Source: Limanda limanda (taxonomy: Eukaryota; Chordata; Actinopteri; Pleuronectiformes; Pleuronectidae). From it: a stretch of DNA of 64,000 nt. Positions 10,623 to 23,609 of this stretch are shown in pieces. Each line of letters opens with the position of its first letter. The stretch's first letter is position 1. The stretch is from positions 62,001 through 126,000 of the forward strand of contig NW_026870600.1 of assembly GCF_963576545.1 (NCBI RefSeq), read 5' to 3'. The position numbers were made by a program, and so were the translations under genes. The notes below the pieces were generated by a model. It saw only the letters and a program-made list of their open reading frames with translations, was not told where the DNA came from and ran no database searches.

Positions 10623-13600
10623 GATATTCTTGAATAACTTTTTTTGTGAAGGTCGGAGAGACTTGCAAGTAGGCTCTACCCCCACTAAATGGGGTTGCGC
10701 GCATCGATCGGTACCATCCTTGAGCTTCTCCGACTTTCGGAAGGGTTAGGGTTAGGGTTAGGGATGAAAGCACATAGGAGAAAGAGATATTCTTGAATAA
10801 CTTTTTTTGTGAAGGTCGGAGAGACTTGCAAGTAGGCTCTACCCCCACTAAATGGGGTAGCGCGCATCGATCGGTACCATCCTTAAGCTTCTCCGACTTT
10901 CGGAAGGGTTAGGGTTAGGGTTAGGGATGAAAGCACATAGGAGAAAGAGATATTCTTGAATAACTTTTTTTGTGAAGGTCGGAGAGACTTGGAAAGTGGT
11001 TGCATCTGGACTAATTTGGGTCCTGCGGATCGATTGGTACCATCCCCGAGCTTGTACGACCTTCGGAAGAGGTCGACCGACGAAATTCCCCCAAATCTGA
11101 GGAGATATTCTTGAATAACTTTTTTTTTGAAGGTCGGAGAGACTTGCAAGTAGGCTCTACCCCCACTAAATGGGGTTGCGCGCATCGATCGGTACCATCC
11201 TTGAGCTTCTCCGACTTTCGGAAGGGTTAGGGTTAGGGTTAGGGATGAAAGCACATAGGAGAAAGAGATATTCTTGAATAACTTTTTTTGTGAAGGTCGG
11301 AGAGACTTGCAAGTAGGCTCTACCCCCACTAAATGGGGTAGCGCGCATCGATCGGTACCATCTTTGAGCTTCTCCGACTTTCGGAAGGGTTAGGGTTAGG
11401 GTTAGGGATGAAAGCACATAGGAGAAAGAGATATTCTTGAATAACTTTTTTTGTGAAGGTCGGAGAGACTTGGAAAGTGGTTGCATCTGGACTAATTTGG
11501 GTCCTGCGGATCGATTGGTACCATCCCCGAGCTTGTACGACCTTCGGAAGAGGTCGACCGACGAAATTCCCCCAAATCTGAGGAGATATTCTTGAATAAC
11601 TTTTTTTGTGAAGGTCGGAGAGACTTGCAAGTAGGCTCTACCCCCACTAAATGGGGTTGCGCGCATCGATCGGTACCATCCTTGAGCTTCTCCGACTTTC
11701 GGAAGGGTTAGGGTTAGGGTTAGGGATGAAAGCACATAGGAGAAAGAGATATTCTTGAATAACTTTTTTTGTGAAGGTCGGAGAGACTTGCAAGTAGGCT
11801 CTACCCCCACTAAATGGGGTAGCGCGCATCGATCGGTACCATCCTTGAGCTTCTCCGACTTTCGGAAGGGTTAGGGTTAGGGTTAGGGATGAAAGCACAT
11901 AGGAGAAAGAGATATTCTTGAATAACTTTTTTTGTGAAGGTCGGAGAGACTTGGAAAGTGGTTGCATCTGGACTAATTTGGGTCCTGCGGATCGATTGGT
12001 ACCATCCCCGAGCTTGTACGACCTTCGGAAGAGGTCGACCGACGAAATTCCCCCAAATCTGAGGAGATATTCTTGAATAACTTTTTTTTTGAAGGTCGGA
12101 GAGACTTGCAAGTAGGCTCTACCCCCACTAAATGGGGTTGCGCGCATCGATCGGTACCATCCTTGAGCTTCTCCGACTTTCGGAAGGGTTAGGGTTAGGG
12201 TTAGGGATGAAAGCACATAGGAGAAAGAGATATTCTTGAATAACTTTTTTTGTGAAGGTCGGAGAGACTTGAAAAGTGGTTGCATCTGGACTAATTTGGG
12301 TCCTGCGGATCGATTGGTACCATCCCCGAGCTTGTACGACCTTCGGAAGAGGTCGACCGACGAAATTCCCCCAAATCTGAGGAGATATTCTTGAATAACT
12401 TTTTTTGTGAAGGTCGGAGAGACTTGCAAGTAGGCTCTACCCCCACTAAATGGGGTTGCGCGCATCGATCGGTACCATCCTTGAGCTTCTCCGACTTTCG
12501 GAAGGGTTAGGGTTAGGGTTAGGGATGAAAGCACATAGGAGAAAGAGATATTCTTGAATAACTTTTTTTGTGAAGGTCGGAGAGACTTGCAAGTAGGCTC
12601 TACCCCCACTAAATGGGGTAGCGCGCATCGATCGGTACCATCTTTGAGCTTCTCCGACTTTCTGAAGGGTTAGGGTTAGGGTTAGGGATGAAAGCACATA
12701 GGAGAAAGAGATATTCTTGAATAACTTTTTTTGTGAAGGTCGGAGAGACTTGAAAAGTGGTTGCATCTGGACTAATTTGGGTCCTGCAGATCGATTGGTA
12801 CCATCCCCGAGCTTGTACGACCTTCGGAAGAGGTCGACCGACGAAATTCCCCCAAATCTGAGGAGATATTCTTGAATAACTTTTTTTGTGAAGGTCGGAG
12901 AGACTTGCAAGTAGGCTCTACCCCCACTAAATGGGGTTGCGCGCATCGATCGGTACCATCCTTGAGCTTCTCCGACTTTCGGAAGGGTTAGGGTTAGGGT
13001 TAGGGATGAAAGCACATAGGAGAAAGAGATATTCTTGAATAACTTTTTTTGTGAAGGTCGGAGAGACTTGCAAGTAGGCTCTACTCCCACTAAATGGGGT
13101 AGCGCGCATCGATCGGTACCATCCTTGAGCTTCTCCGACTTTTGGAAGGGTTAGGGTTAGGGATGAAAGCACATAGGAGAAAGAGATATTCTTGAATAAC
13201 TTTTTTTGTGAAGGTCGGAGAGACTTGCAAGTAGGCTCTACCCCCACTAAATGGGGTAGCGCGCATCGATCGGTACCATCCTTGAGCTTCTCCGACTTTC
13301 GGAAGGGTTAGGGTTAGGGTTAGGGATGAAAGCACATAGGAGAAAGAGATATTCTTGAATAACTTTTTTTGTGAAGGTCGGAGAGACTTGCAAGTAGGCT
13401 CTACCCCCACTAAATGGGGTAGCGCGCATCGATCGGTACCATCCTTGAGCTTCTCCGACTTTCGGAAGGGTTAGGGTTAGGGTTAGGGATGAAAGCACAT
13501 AGGAGAAAGAGATATTCTTGAATAACTTTTTTTGTGAAGGTCGGAGAGACTTGAAAAGTGGTTGCATCTGGACTAATTTGGGTCCTGCGGATCGATTGGT

Positions 13601-15590
13601 ACCATCCCCGAGCTTGTACGACCTTCGGAAGAGGTCGACCGACGAAATTCCCCCAAATCTGAGGAGATATTCTTGAATAACTTTTTTTGTGAAGGTCGGA
13701 GAGACTTGCAAGTAGGCTCTACCCCCACTAAATGGGGTTGCGCGCATCGATCGGTACCATCCTTGAGCTTCTCCGACTTTCGGAAGGGTTAGGGTTAGGG
13801 TTAGGGATGAAAGCACATAGGAGAAAGAGATATTCTTGAATAACTTTTTTTGTGAAGGTCGGAGAGACTTGCAAGTAGGCTCTACCCCCACTAAATGGGG
13901 TAGCGCGCATCGATCGGTACCATCCTTGAGCTTCTCCGACTTTCGGAAGGGTTAGGGTTAGGGTTAGGGATGAAAGCACATAGGAGAAAGAGATATTCTT
14001 GAATAACTTTTTTTGTGAAGGTCGGAGAGACTTGCAAGTAGGCTCTACCCCCACTAAATGGGGTAGCGCGCATCGATCGGTACCATCCTTGAGCTTCTCC
14101 GACTTTCGGAAGGGTTAGGGTTAGGGTTAGGGATGAAAGCACATAGGAGAAAGAGATATTCTTGAATAACTTTTTTTGTGAAGGTCGGAGAGACTTGGAA
14201 AGTGGTTGCATCTGGACTAATTTGGGTCCTGCGGATCGATTGGTACCATCCCCGAGCTTGTACAACCTTCGGAAGAGGTCGACCGACGAAATTCCCCCAA
14301 ATCTGAGGAGATATTCTTGAATAACTTTTTTTGTGAAGGTCGGAGAGACTTGCAAGTAGGCTCTACCCCCACTAAATGGGGTTGCGCGCATCGATCGGTA
14401 CCATCCTTGAGCTTCTCCGACTTTCGGAAGGGTTAGGGTTAGGGTTAGGGATGAAAGCACATAGGAGAAAGAGATATTCTTGAATAACTTTTTTTGTGAA
14501 GGTCGGAGAGACTTGCAAGTAGGCTCTACCCCCACTAAATGGGGTAGCGCGCATCGATCGGTACCATCTTTGAGCTTCTCCGACTTTCGGAAGGGTTAGG
14601 GTTAGGGTTAGGGATGAAAGCACATAGGAGAAAGAGATATTCTTGAATAACTTTTTTTGTGAAGGTCGGAGAGACTTGGAAAGTGGTTGCATCTGGACTA
14701 ATTTGGGTCCTGCGGATCGATTGGTACCATCCCCGAGCTTGTACGACCTTCGGAAGAGGTCGACCGACGAAATTCCCCCAAATCTGAGGAGATATTCTTG
14801 AATAACTTTTTTTGTGAAGGTCGGAGAGACTTGCAAGTAGGCTCTACCCCCACTAAATGGGGTTGCGCGCATCGATCGGTACCATCCTTGAGCTTCTCCG
14901 ACTTTCGGAAGGGTTAGGGTTAGGGTTAGGGATGAAAGCACATAGGAGAAAGAGATATTCTTGAATAACTTTTTTTGTGAAGGTCGGAGAGACTTGCAAG
15001 TAGGCTCTACCCCCACTAAATGGGGTAGCGCGCATCGATCGGTACCATCTTTGAGCTTCTCCGACTTTCGGAAGGGTTAGGGTTAGGGTTAGGGATGAAA
15101 GCACATAGGAGAAAGAGATATTCTTGAATAACTTTTTTTGTGAAGGTCGGAGAGACTTGGAAAGTGGTTGCATCTGGACTAATTTGGGTCCTGCGGATCG
15201 ATTGGTACCATCCCCGAGCTTGTACGACCTTCGGAAGAGGTCGACCGACGAAATTCCCCCAAATCTGAGGAGATATTCTTGAATAACTTTTTTTGTGAAG
15301 GTCGGAGAGACTTGCAAGTAGGCTCTACCCCCACTAAATGGGGTTGCGCGCATCGATCGGTACCATCCTTGAGCTTCTCCGACTTTCGGAAGGGTTAGGG
15401 TTAGGGTTAGGGATGAAAGCACATAGGAGAAAGAGATATTCTTGAATAACTTTTTTTGTGAAGGTCGGAGAGACTTGAAAAGTGGTTGCATCTGGACTAA
15501 TTTGGGTCCTGCGGATCGATTGGTACCATCCCCGAGCTTGTACGACCTTCGGAAGAGGTCGACCGACGAAATTCCCCCAAATCTGAGGAG
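10142..15590 (+). repeat. 5.4-kb segmental duplication (offset 7,056), left copy
   Basis: The unit order from the A at 10142 to about 15590 recurs at +7,056. Private markers are the TTTCTGAAGG change (12663), nine-T variants (about 11130 and 12087), the TTTTGGAAGG A157 (13028) and the ACAACC B (14264). The copies differ at a few bases, for example TTAAGC against TTGAGC near 10884. The right limit is approximate. Confidence 0.85.
12710..13510 (+). repeat. B-A-A(157)-A-A cassette, copy 3
   Basis: The B has GCAGATCG. The 157-bp A is at 13028-13184 with the TTTTGGAAGG variant. Just upstream, the preceding A carries a private TTTCTGAAGG change at 12663, repeated exactly 7,056 bp later at 19719, which ties copies 3 and 5 together. 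Confidence 0.9.
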
Positions 15591-15915
15591 ATATTCTTGA
15601 ATAACTTTTTTTGTGAAGGTCGGAGAGACTTGCAAGTAGGCTCTACCCCCACTAAATGGGGTTGCGCGCATCGATCGGTACCATCCTTGAGCTTCTCCGA
15701 CTTTCGGAAGGGTTAGGGTTAGGGTTAGGGATGAAAGCACATAGGAGAAAGAGATATTCTTGAATAACTTTTTTTGTGAAGGTCGGAGAGACTTGCAAGT
15801 AGGCTCTACCCCCACTAAATGGGGTAGCGCGCATCGATCGGTACCATCTTTGAGCTTCTCCGACTTTCGGAAGGGTTAGGGTTAGGGTTAGGGATGAAAG
15901 CACATAGGAGAAAGA

Positions 15916-16716
15916 GATATTCTTGAATAACTTTTTTTGTGAAGGTCGGAGAGACTTGAAAAGTGGTTGCATCTGGACTAATTTGGGTCCTGCAGATCGA
16001 TTGGTACCATCCCCGAGCTTGTACGACCTTCGGAAGAGGTCGACCGACGAAATTCCCCCAAATCTGAGGAGATATTCTTGAATAACTTTTTTTGTGAAGG
16101 TCGGAGAGACTTGCAAGTAGGCTCTACCCCCACTAAATGGGGTTGCGCGCATCGATCGGTACCATCCTTGAGCTTCTCCGACTTTCGGAAGGGTTAGGGT
16201 TAGGGTTAGGGATGAAAGCACATAGGAGAAAGAGATATTCTTGAATAACTTTTTTTGTGAAGGTCGGAGAGACTTGCAAGTAGGCTCTACTCCCACTAAA
16301 TGGGGTAGCGCGCATCGATCGGTACCATCCTTGAGCTTCTCCGACTTTCGGAAGGGTTAGGGTTAGGGATGAAAGCACATAGGAGAAAGAGATATTCTTG
16401 AATAACTTTTTTTGTGAAGGTCGGAGAGACTTGCAAGTAGGCTCTACCCCCACTAAATGGGGTAGCGCGCATCGATCGGTACCATCCTTGAGCTTCTCCG
16501 ACTTTCGGAAGGGTTAGGGTTAGGGTTAGGGATGAAAGCACATAGGAGAAAGAGATATTCTTGAATAACTTTTTTTGTGAAGGTCGGAGAGACTTGCAAG
16601 TAGGCTCTACCCCCACTAAATGGGGTAGCGCGCATCGATCGGTACCATCCTTGAGCTTCTCCGACTTTCGGAAGGGTTAGGGTTAGGGTTAGGGATGAAA
16701 GCACATAGGAGAAAGA
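15916..16716 (+). repeat. B-A-A(157)-A-A cassette, copy 4
   Basis: The B has GCAGATCG. The 157-bp A (16234-16390) keeps TTTCGGAAGG as in copies 1, 6 and 8. The next B (16717-16871) has TTCGAAAG at 16834, also found after copies 6 and 8. Confidence 0.9.
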
Positions 16717-17197
16717 GATATTCTTGAATAACTTTTTTTGTGAAGGTCGGAGAGACTTGAAAAGTGGTTGCATCTGGACTAATTTGGGTCCTGCGGATCG
16801 ATTGGTACCATCCCCGAGCTTGTACGACCTTCGAAAGAGGTCGACCGACGAAATTCCCCCAAATCTGAGGAGATATTCTTGAATAACTTTTTTTGTGAAG
16901 GTCGGAGAGACTTGCAAGTAGGCTCTACCCCCACTAAATGGGGTTGCGCGCATCGATCGGTACCATCCTTGAGCTTCTCCGACTTTCGGAAGGGTTAGGG
17001 TTAGGGTTAGGGATGAAAGCACATAGGAGAAAGAGATATTCTTGAATAACTTTTTTTGTGAAGGTCGGAGAGACTTGCAAGTAGGCTCTACCCCCACTAA
17101 ATGGGGTAGCGCGCATCGATCGGTACCATCCTTGAGCTTCTCCGACTTTCGGAAGGGTTAGGGTTAGGGTTAGGGATGAAAGCACATAGGAGAAAGA

Positions 17198-20100
17198 GAT
17201 ATTCTTGAATAACTTTTTTTGTGAAGGTCGGAGAGACTTGCAAGTAGGCTCTACCCCCACTAAATGGGGTTGCGCGCATCGATCGGTACCATCCTTGAGC
17301 TTCTCCGACTTTCGGAAGGGTTAGGGTTAGGGTTAGGGATGAAAGCACATAGGAGAAAGAGATATTCTTGAATAACTTTTTTTGTGAAGGTCGGAGAGAC
17401 TTGCAAGTAGGCTCTACCCCCACTAAATGGGGTAGCGCGCATCGATCGGTACCATCTTTGAGCTTCTCCGACTTTCGGAAGGGTTAGGGTTAGGGTTAGG
17501 GATGAAAGCACATAGGAGAAAGAGATATTCTTGAATAACTTTTTTTGTGAAGGTCGGAGAGACTTGGAAAGTGGTTGCATCTGGACTAATTTGGGTCCTG
17601 CGGATCGATTGGTACCATCCCCGAGCTTGTACGACCTTCGGAAGAGGTCGACCGACGAAATTCCCCCAAATCTGAGGAGATATTCTTGAATAACTTTTTT
17701 TGTGAAGGTCGGAGAGACTTGCAAGTAGGCTCTACCCCCACTAAATGGGGTTGCGCGCATCGATCGGTACCATCCTTGAGCTTCTCCGACTTTCGGAAGG
17801 GTTAGGGTTAGGGTTAGGGATGAAAGCACATAGGAGAAAGAGATATTCTTGAATAACTTTTTTTGTGAAGGTCGGAGAGACTTGCAAGTAGGCTCTACCC
17901 CCACTAAATGGGGTAGCGCGCATCGATCGGTACCATCCTTGAGCTTCTCCGACTTTCGGAAGGGTTAGGGTTAGGGTTAGGGATGAAAGCACATAGGAGA
18001 AAGAGATATTCTTGAATAACTTTTTTTGTGAAGGTCGGAGAGACTTGGAAAGTGGTTGCATCTGGACTAATTTGGGTCCTGCGGATCGATTGGTACCATC
18101 CCCGAGCTTGTACGACCTTCGGAAGAGGTCGACCGACGAAATTCCCCCAAATCTGAGGAGATATTCTTGAATAACTTTTTTTTTGAAGGTCGGAGAGACT
18201 TGCAAGTAGGCTCTACCCCCACTAAATGGGGTTGCGCGCATCGATCGGTACCATCCTTGAGCTTCTCCGACTTTCGGAAGGGTTAGGGTTAGGGTTAGGG
18301 ATGAAAGCACATAGGAGAAAGAGATATTCTTGAATAACTTTTTTTGTGAAGGTCGGAGAGACTTGCAAGTAGGCTCTACCCCCACTAAATGGGGTAGCGC
18401 GCATCGATCGGTACCATCTTTGAGCTTCTCCGACTTTCGGAAGGGTTAGGGTTAGGGTTAGGGATGAAAGCACATAGGAGAAAGAGATATTCTTGAATAA
18501 CTTTTTTTGTGAAGGTCGGAGAGACTTGGAAAGTGGTTGCATCTGGACTAATTTGGGTCCTGCGGATCGATTGGTACCATCCCCGAGCTTGTACGACCTT
18601 CGGAAGAGGTCGACCGACGAAATTCCCCCAAATCTGAGGAGATATTCTTGAATAACTTTTTTTGTGAAGGTCGGAGAGACTTGCAAGTAGGCTCTACCCC
18701 CACTAAATGGGGTTGCGCGCATCGATCGGTACCATCCTTGAGCTTCTCCGACTTTCGGAAGGGTTAGGGTTAGGGTTAGGGATGAAAGCACATAGGAGAA
18801 AGAGATATTCTTGAATAACTTTTTTTGTGAAGGTCGGAGAGACTTGCAAGTAGGCTCTACCCCCACTAAATGGGGTAGCGCGCATCGATCGGTACCATCC
18901 TTGAGCTTCTCCGACTTTCGGAAGGGTTAGGGTTAGGGTTAGGGATGAAAGCACATAGGAGAAAGAGATATTCTTGAATAACTTTTTTTGTGAAGGTCGG
19001 AGAGACTTGGAAAGTGGTTGCATCTGGACTAATTTGGGTCCTGCGGATCGATTGGTACCATCCCCGAGCTTGTACGACCTTCGGAAGAGGTCGACCGACG
19101 AAATTCCCCCAAATCTGAGGAGATATTCTTGAATAACTTTTTTTTTGAAGGTCGGAGAGACTTGCAAGTAGGCTCTACCCCCACTAAATGGGGTTGCGCG
19201 CATCGATCGGTACCATCCTTGAGCTTCTCCGACTTTCGGAAGGGTTAGGGTTAGGGTTAGGGATGAAAGCACATAGGAGAAAGAGATATTCTTGAATAAC
19301 TTTTTTTGTGAAGGTCGGAGAGACTTGAAAAGTGGTTGCATCTGGACTAATTTGGGTCCTGCGGATCGATTGGTACCATCCCCGAGCTTGTACGACCTTC
19401 GGAAGAGGTCGACCGACGAAATTCCCCCAAATCTGAGGAGATATTCTTGAATAACTTTTTTTGTGAAGGTCGGAGAGACTTGCAAGTAGGCTCTACCCCC
19501 ACTAAATGGGGTTGCGCGCATCGATCGGTACCATCCTTGAGCTTCTCCGACTTTCGGAAGGGTTAGGGTTAGGGTTAGGGATGAAAGCACATAGGAGAAA
19601 GAGATATTCTTGAATAACTTTTTTTGTGAAGGTCGGAGAGACTTGCAAGTAGGCTCTACCCCCACTAAATGGGGTAGCGCGCATCGATCGGTACCATCTT
19701 TGAGCTTCTCCGACTTTCTGAAGGGTTAGGGTTAGGGTTAGGGATGAAAGCACATAGGAGAAAGAGATATTCTTGAATAACTTTTTTTGTGAAGGTCGGA
19801 GAGACTTGAAAAGTGGTTGCATCTGGACTAATTTGGGTCCTGCAGATCGATTGGTACCATCCCCGAGCTTGTACGACCTTCGGAAGAGGTCGACCGACGA
19901 AATTCCCCCAAATCTGAGGAGATATTCTTGAATAACTTTTTTTGTGAAGGTCGGAGAGACTTGCAAGTAGGCTCTACCCCCACTAAATGGGGTTGCGCGC
20001 ATCGATCGGTACCATCCTTGAGCTTCTCCGACTTTCGGAAGGGTTAGGGTTAGGGTTAGGGATGAAAGCACATAGGAGAAAGAGATATTCTTGAATAACT

Positions 20101-22646
20101 TTTTTTGTGAAGGTCGGAGAGACTTGCAAGTAGGCTCTACTCCCACTAAATGGGGTAGCGCGCATCGATCGGTACCATCCTTGAGCTTCTCCGACTTTTG
20201 GAAGGGTTAGGGTTAGGGATGAAAGCACATAGGAGAAAGAGATATTCTTGAATAACTTTTTTTGTGAAGGTCGGAGAGACTTGCAAGTAGGCTCTACCCC
20301 CACTAAATGGGGTAGCGCGCATCGATCGGTACCATCCTTGAGCTTCTCCGACTTTCGGAAGGGTTAGGGTTAGGGTTAGGGATGAAAGCACATAGGAGAA
20401 AGAGATATTCTTGAATAACTTTTTTTGTGAAGGTCGGAGAGACTTGCAAGTAGGCTCTACCCCCACTAAATGGGGTAGCGCGCATCGATCGGTACCATCC
20501 TTGAGCTTCTCCGACTTTCGGAAGGGTTAGGGTTAGGGTTAGGGATGAAAGCACATAGGAGAAAGAGATATTCTTGAATAACTTTTTTTGTGAAGGTCGG
20601 AGAGACTTGAAAAGTGGTTGCATCTGGACTAATTTGGGTCCTGCGGATCGATTGGTACCATCCCCGAGCTTGTACGACCTTCGGAAGAGGTCGACCGACG
20701 AAATTCCCCCAAATCTGAGGAGATATTCTTGAATAACTTTTTTTGTGAAGGTCGGAGAGACTTGCAAGTAGGCTCTACCCCCACTAAATGGGGTTGCGCG
20801 CATCGATCGGTACCATCCTTGAGCTTCTCCGACTTTCGGAAGGGTTAGGGTTAGGGTTAGGGATGAAAGCACATAGGAGAAAGAGATATTCTTGAATAAC
20901 TTTTTTTGTGAAGGTCGGAGAGACTTGCAAGTAGGCTCTACCCCCACTAAATGGGGTAGCGCGCATCGATCGGTACCATCCTTGAGCTTCTCCGACTTTC
21001 GGAAGGGTTAGGGTTAGGGTTAGGGATGAAAGCACATAGGAGAAAGAGATATTCTTGAATAACTTTTTTTGTGAAGGTCGGAGAGACTTGCAAGTAGGCT
21101 CTACCCCCACTAAATGGGGTAGCGCGCATCGATCGGTACCATCCTTGAGCTTCTCCGACTTTCGGAAGGGTTAGGGTTAGGGTTAGGGATGAAAGCACAT
21201 AGGAGAAAGAGATATTCTTGAATAACTTTTTTTGTGAAGGTCGGAGAGACTTGGAAAGTGGTTGCATCTGGACTAATTTGGGTCCTGCGGATCGATTGGT
21301 ACCATCCCCGAGCTTGTACAACCTTCGGAAGAGGTCGACCGACGAAATTCCCCCAAATCTGAGGAGATATTCTTGAATAACTTTTTTTGTGAAGGTCGGA
21401 GAGACTTGCAAGTAGGCTCTACCCCCACTAAATGGGGTTGCGCGCATCGATCGGTACCATCCTTGAGCTTCTCCGACTTTCGGAAGGGTTAGGGTTAGGG
21501 TTAGGGATGAAAGCACATAGGAGAAAGAGATATTCTTGAATAACTTTTTTTGTGAAGGTCGGAGAGACTTGCAAGTAGGCTCTACCCCCACTAAATGGGG
21601 TAGCGCGCATCGATCGGTACCATCTTTGAGCTTCTCCGACTTTCGGAAGGGTTAGGGTTAGGGTTAGGGATGAAAGCACATAGGAGAAAGAGATATTCTT
21701 GAATAACTTTTTTTGTGAAGGTCGGAGAGACTTGGAAAGTGGTTGCATCTGGACTAATTTGGGTCCTGCGGATCGATTGGTACCATCCCCGAGCTTGTAC
21801 GACCTTCGGAAGAGGTCGACCGACGAAATTCCCCCAAATCTGAGGAGATATTCTTGAATAACTTTTTTTGTGAAGGTCGGAGAGACTTGCAAGTAGGCTC
21901 TACCCCCACTAAATGGGGTTGCGCGCATCGATCGGTACCATCCTTGAGCTTCTCCGACTTTCGGAAGGGTTAGGGTTAGGGTTAGGGATGAAAGCACATA
22001 GGAGAAAGAGATATTCTTGAATAACTTTTTTTGTGAAGGTCGGAGAGACTTGCAAGTAGGCTCTACCCCCACTAAATGGGGTAGCGCGCATCGATCGGTA
22101 CCATCCTTGAGCTTCTCCGACTTTCGGAAGGGTTAGGGTTAGGGTTAGGGATGAAAGCACATAGGAGAAAGAGATATTCTTGAATAACTTTTTTTGTGAA
22201 GGTCGGAGAGACTTGGAAAGTGGTTGCATCTGGACTAATTTGGGTCCTGCGGATCGATTGGTACCATCCCCGAGCTTGTACGACCTTCGGAAGAGGTCGA
22301 CCGACGAAATTCCCCCAAATCTGAGGAGATATTCTTGAATAACTTTTTTTGTGAAGGTCGGAGAGACTTGCAAGTAGGCTCTACCCCCACTAAATGGGGT
22401 TGCGCGCATCGATCGGTACCATCCTTGAGCTTCTCCGACTTTCGGAAGGGTTAGGGTTAGGGTTAGGGATGAAAGCACATAGGAGAAAGAGATATTCTTG
22501 AATAACTTTTTTTGTGAAGGTCGGAGAGACTTGAAAAGTGGTTGCATCTGGACTAATTTGGGTCCTGCGGATCGATTGGTACCATCCCCGAGCTTGTACG
22601 ACCTTCGGAAGAGGTCGACCGACGAAATTCCCCCAAATCTGAGGAG
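17198..22646 (+). repeat. 5.4-kb segmental duplication (offset 7,056), right copy
   Basis: Counterpart of 10142-15590. Its left edge coincides with an A-A junction where a B would be expected, at 17197/17198, consistent with a recombination breakpoint there. Private TTTCTGAAGG at 19719 and ACAACC at 21320 match at exactly 7,056. Confidence 0.85.
19766..20566 (+). repeat. B-A-A(157)-A-A cassette, copy 5
   Basis: The B has GCAGATCG. The 157-bp A is at 20084-20240 with the TTTTGGAAGG variant. It is exactly 7,056 bp from copy 3, and the flanking units match over about 5.4 kb. Confidence 0.9.
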
Positions 22647-22808
22647 ATATTCTTGAATAACTTTTTTTGTGAAGGTCGGAGAGACTTGCAAGTAGGCTCT
22701 ACCCCCACTAAATGGGGTAGCGCGCATCGATCGGTACCATCTTTGAGCTTCTCCGACTTTCGGAAGGGTTAGGGTTAGGGTTAGGGATGAAAGCACATAG
22801 GAGAAAGA

Positions 22809-23609
22809 GATATTCTTGAATAACTTTTTTTGTGAAGGTCGGAGAGACTTGAAAAGTGGTTGCATCTGGACTAATTTGGGTCCTGCAGATCGATTGGTAC
22901 CATCCCCGAGCTTGTACGACCTTCGGAAGAGGTCGACCGACGAAATTCCCCCAAATCTGAGGAGATATTCTTGAATAACTTTTTTTGTGAAGGTCGGAGA
23001 GACTTGCAAGTAGGCTCTACCCCCACTAAATGGGGTTGCGCGCATCGATCGGTACCATCCTTGAGCTTCTCCGACTTTCGGAAGGGTTAGGGTTAGGGTT
23101 AGGGATGAAAGCACATAGGAGAAAGAGATATTCTTGAATAACTTTTTTTGTGAAGGTCGGAGAGACTTGCAAGTAGGCTCTACTCCCACTAAATGGGGTA
23201 GCGCGCATCGATCGGTACCATCCTTGAGCTTCTCCGACTTTCGGAAGGGTTAGGGTTAGGGATGAAAGCACATAGGAGAAAGAGATATTCTTGAATAACT
23301 TTTTTTGTGAAGGTCGGAGAGACTTGCAAGTAGGCTCTACCCCCACTAAATGGGGTAGCGCGCATCGATCGGTACCATCCTTGAGCTTCTCCGACTTTCG
23401 GAAGGGTTAGGGTTAGGGTTAGGGATGAAAGCACATAGGAGAAAGAGATATTCTTGAATAACTTTTTTTGTGAAGGTCGGAGAGACTTGCAAGTAGGCTC
23501 TACCCCCACTAAATGGGGTAGCGCGCATCGATCGGTACCATCCTTGAGCTTCTCCGACTTTCGGAAGGGTTAGGGTTAGGGTTAGGGATGAAAGCACATA
23601 GGAGAAAGA
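22809..23609 (+). repeat. B-A-A(157)-A-A cassette, copy 6
   Basis: The B has GCAGATCG. The 157-bp A is at 23127-23283 with TTTCGGAAGG. The following B has TTCGAAAG, 6,893 bp from the same change after copy 4. Confidence 0.9.
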
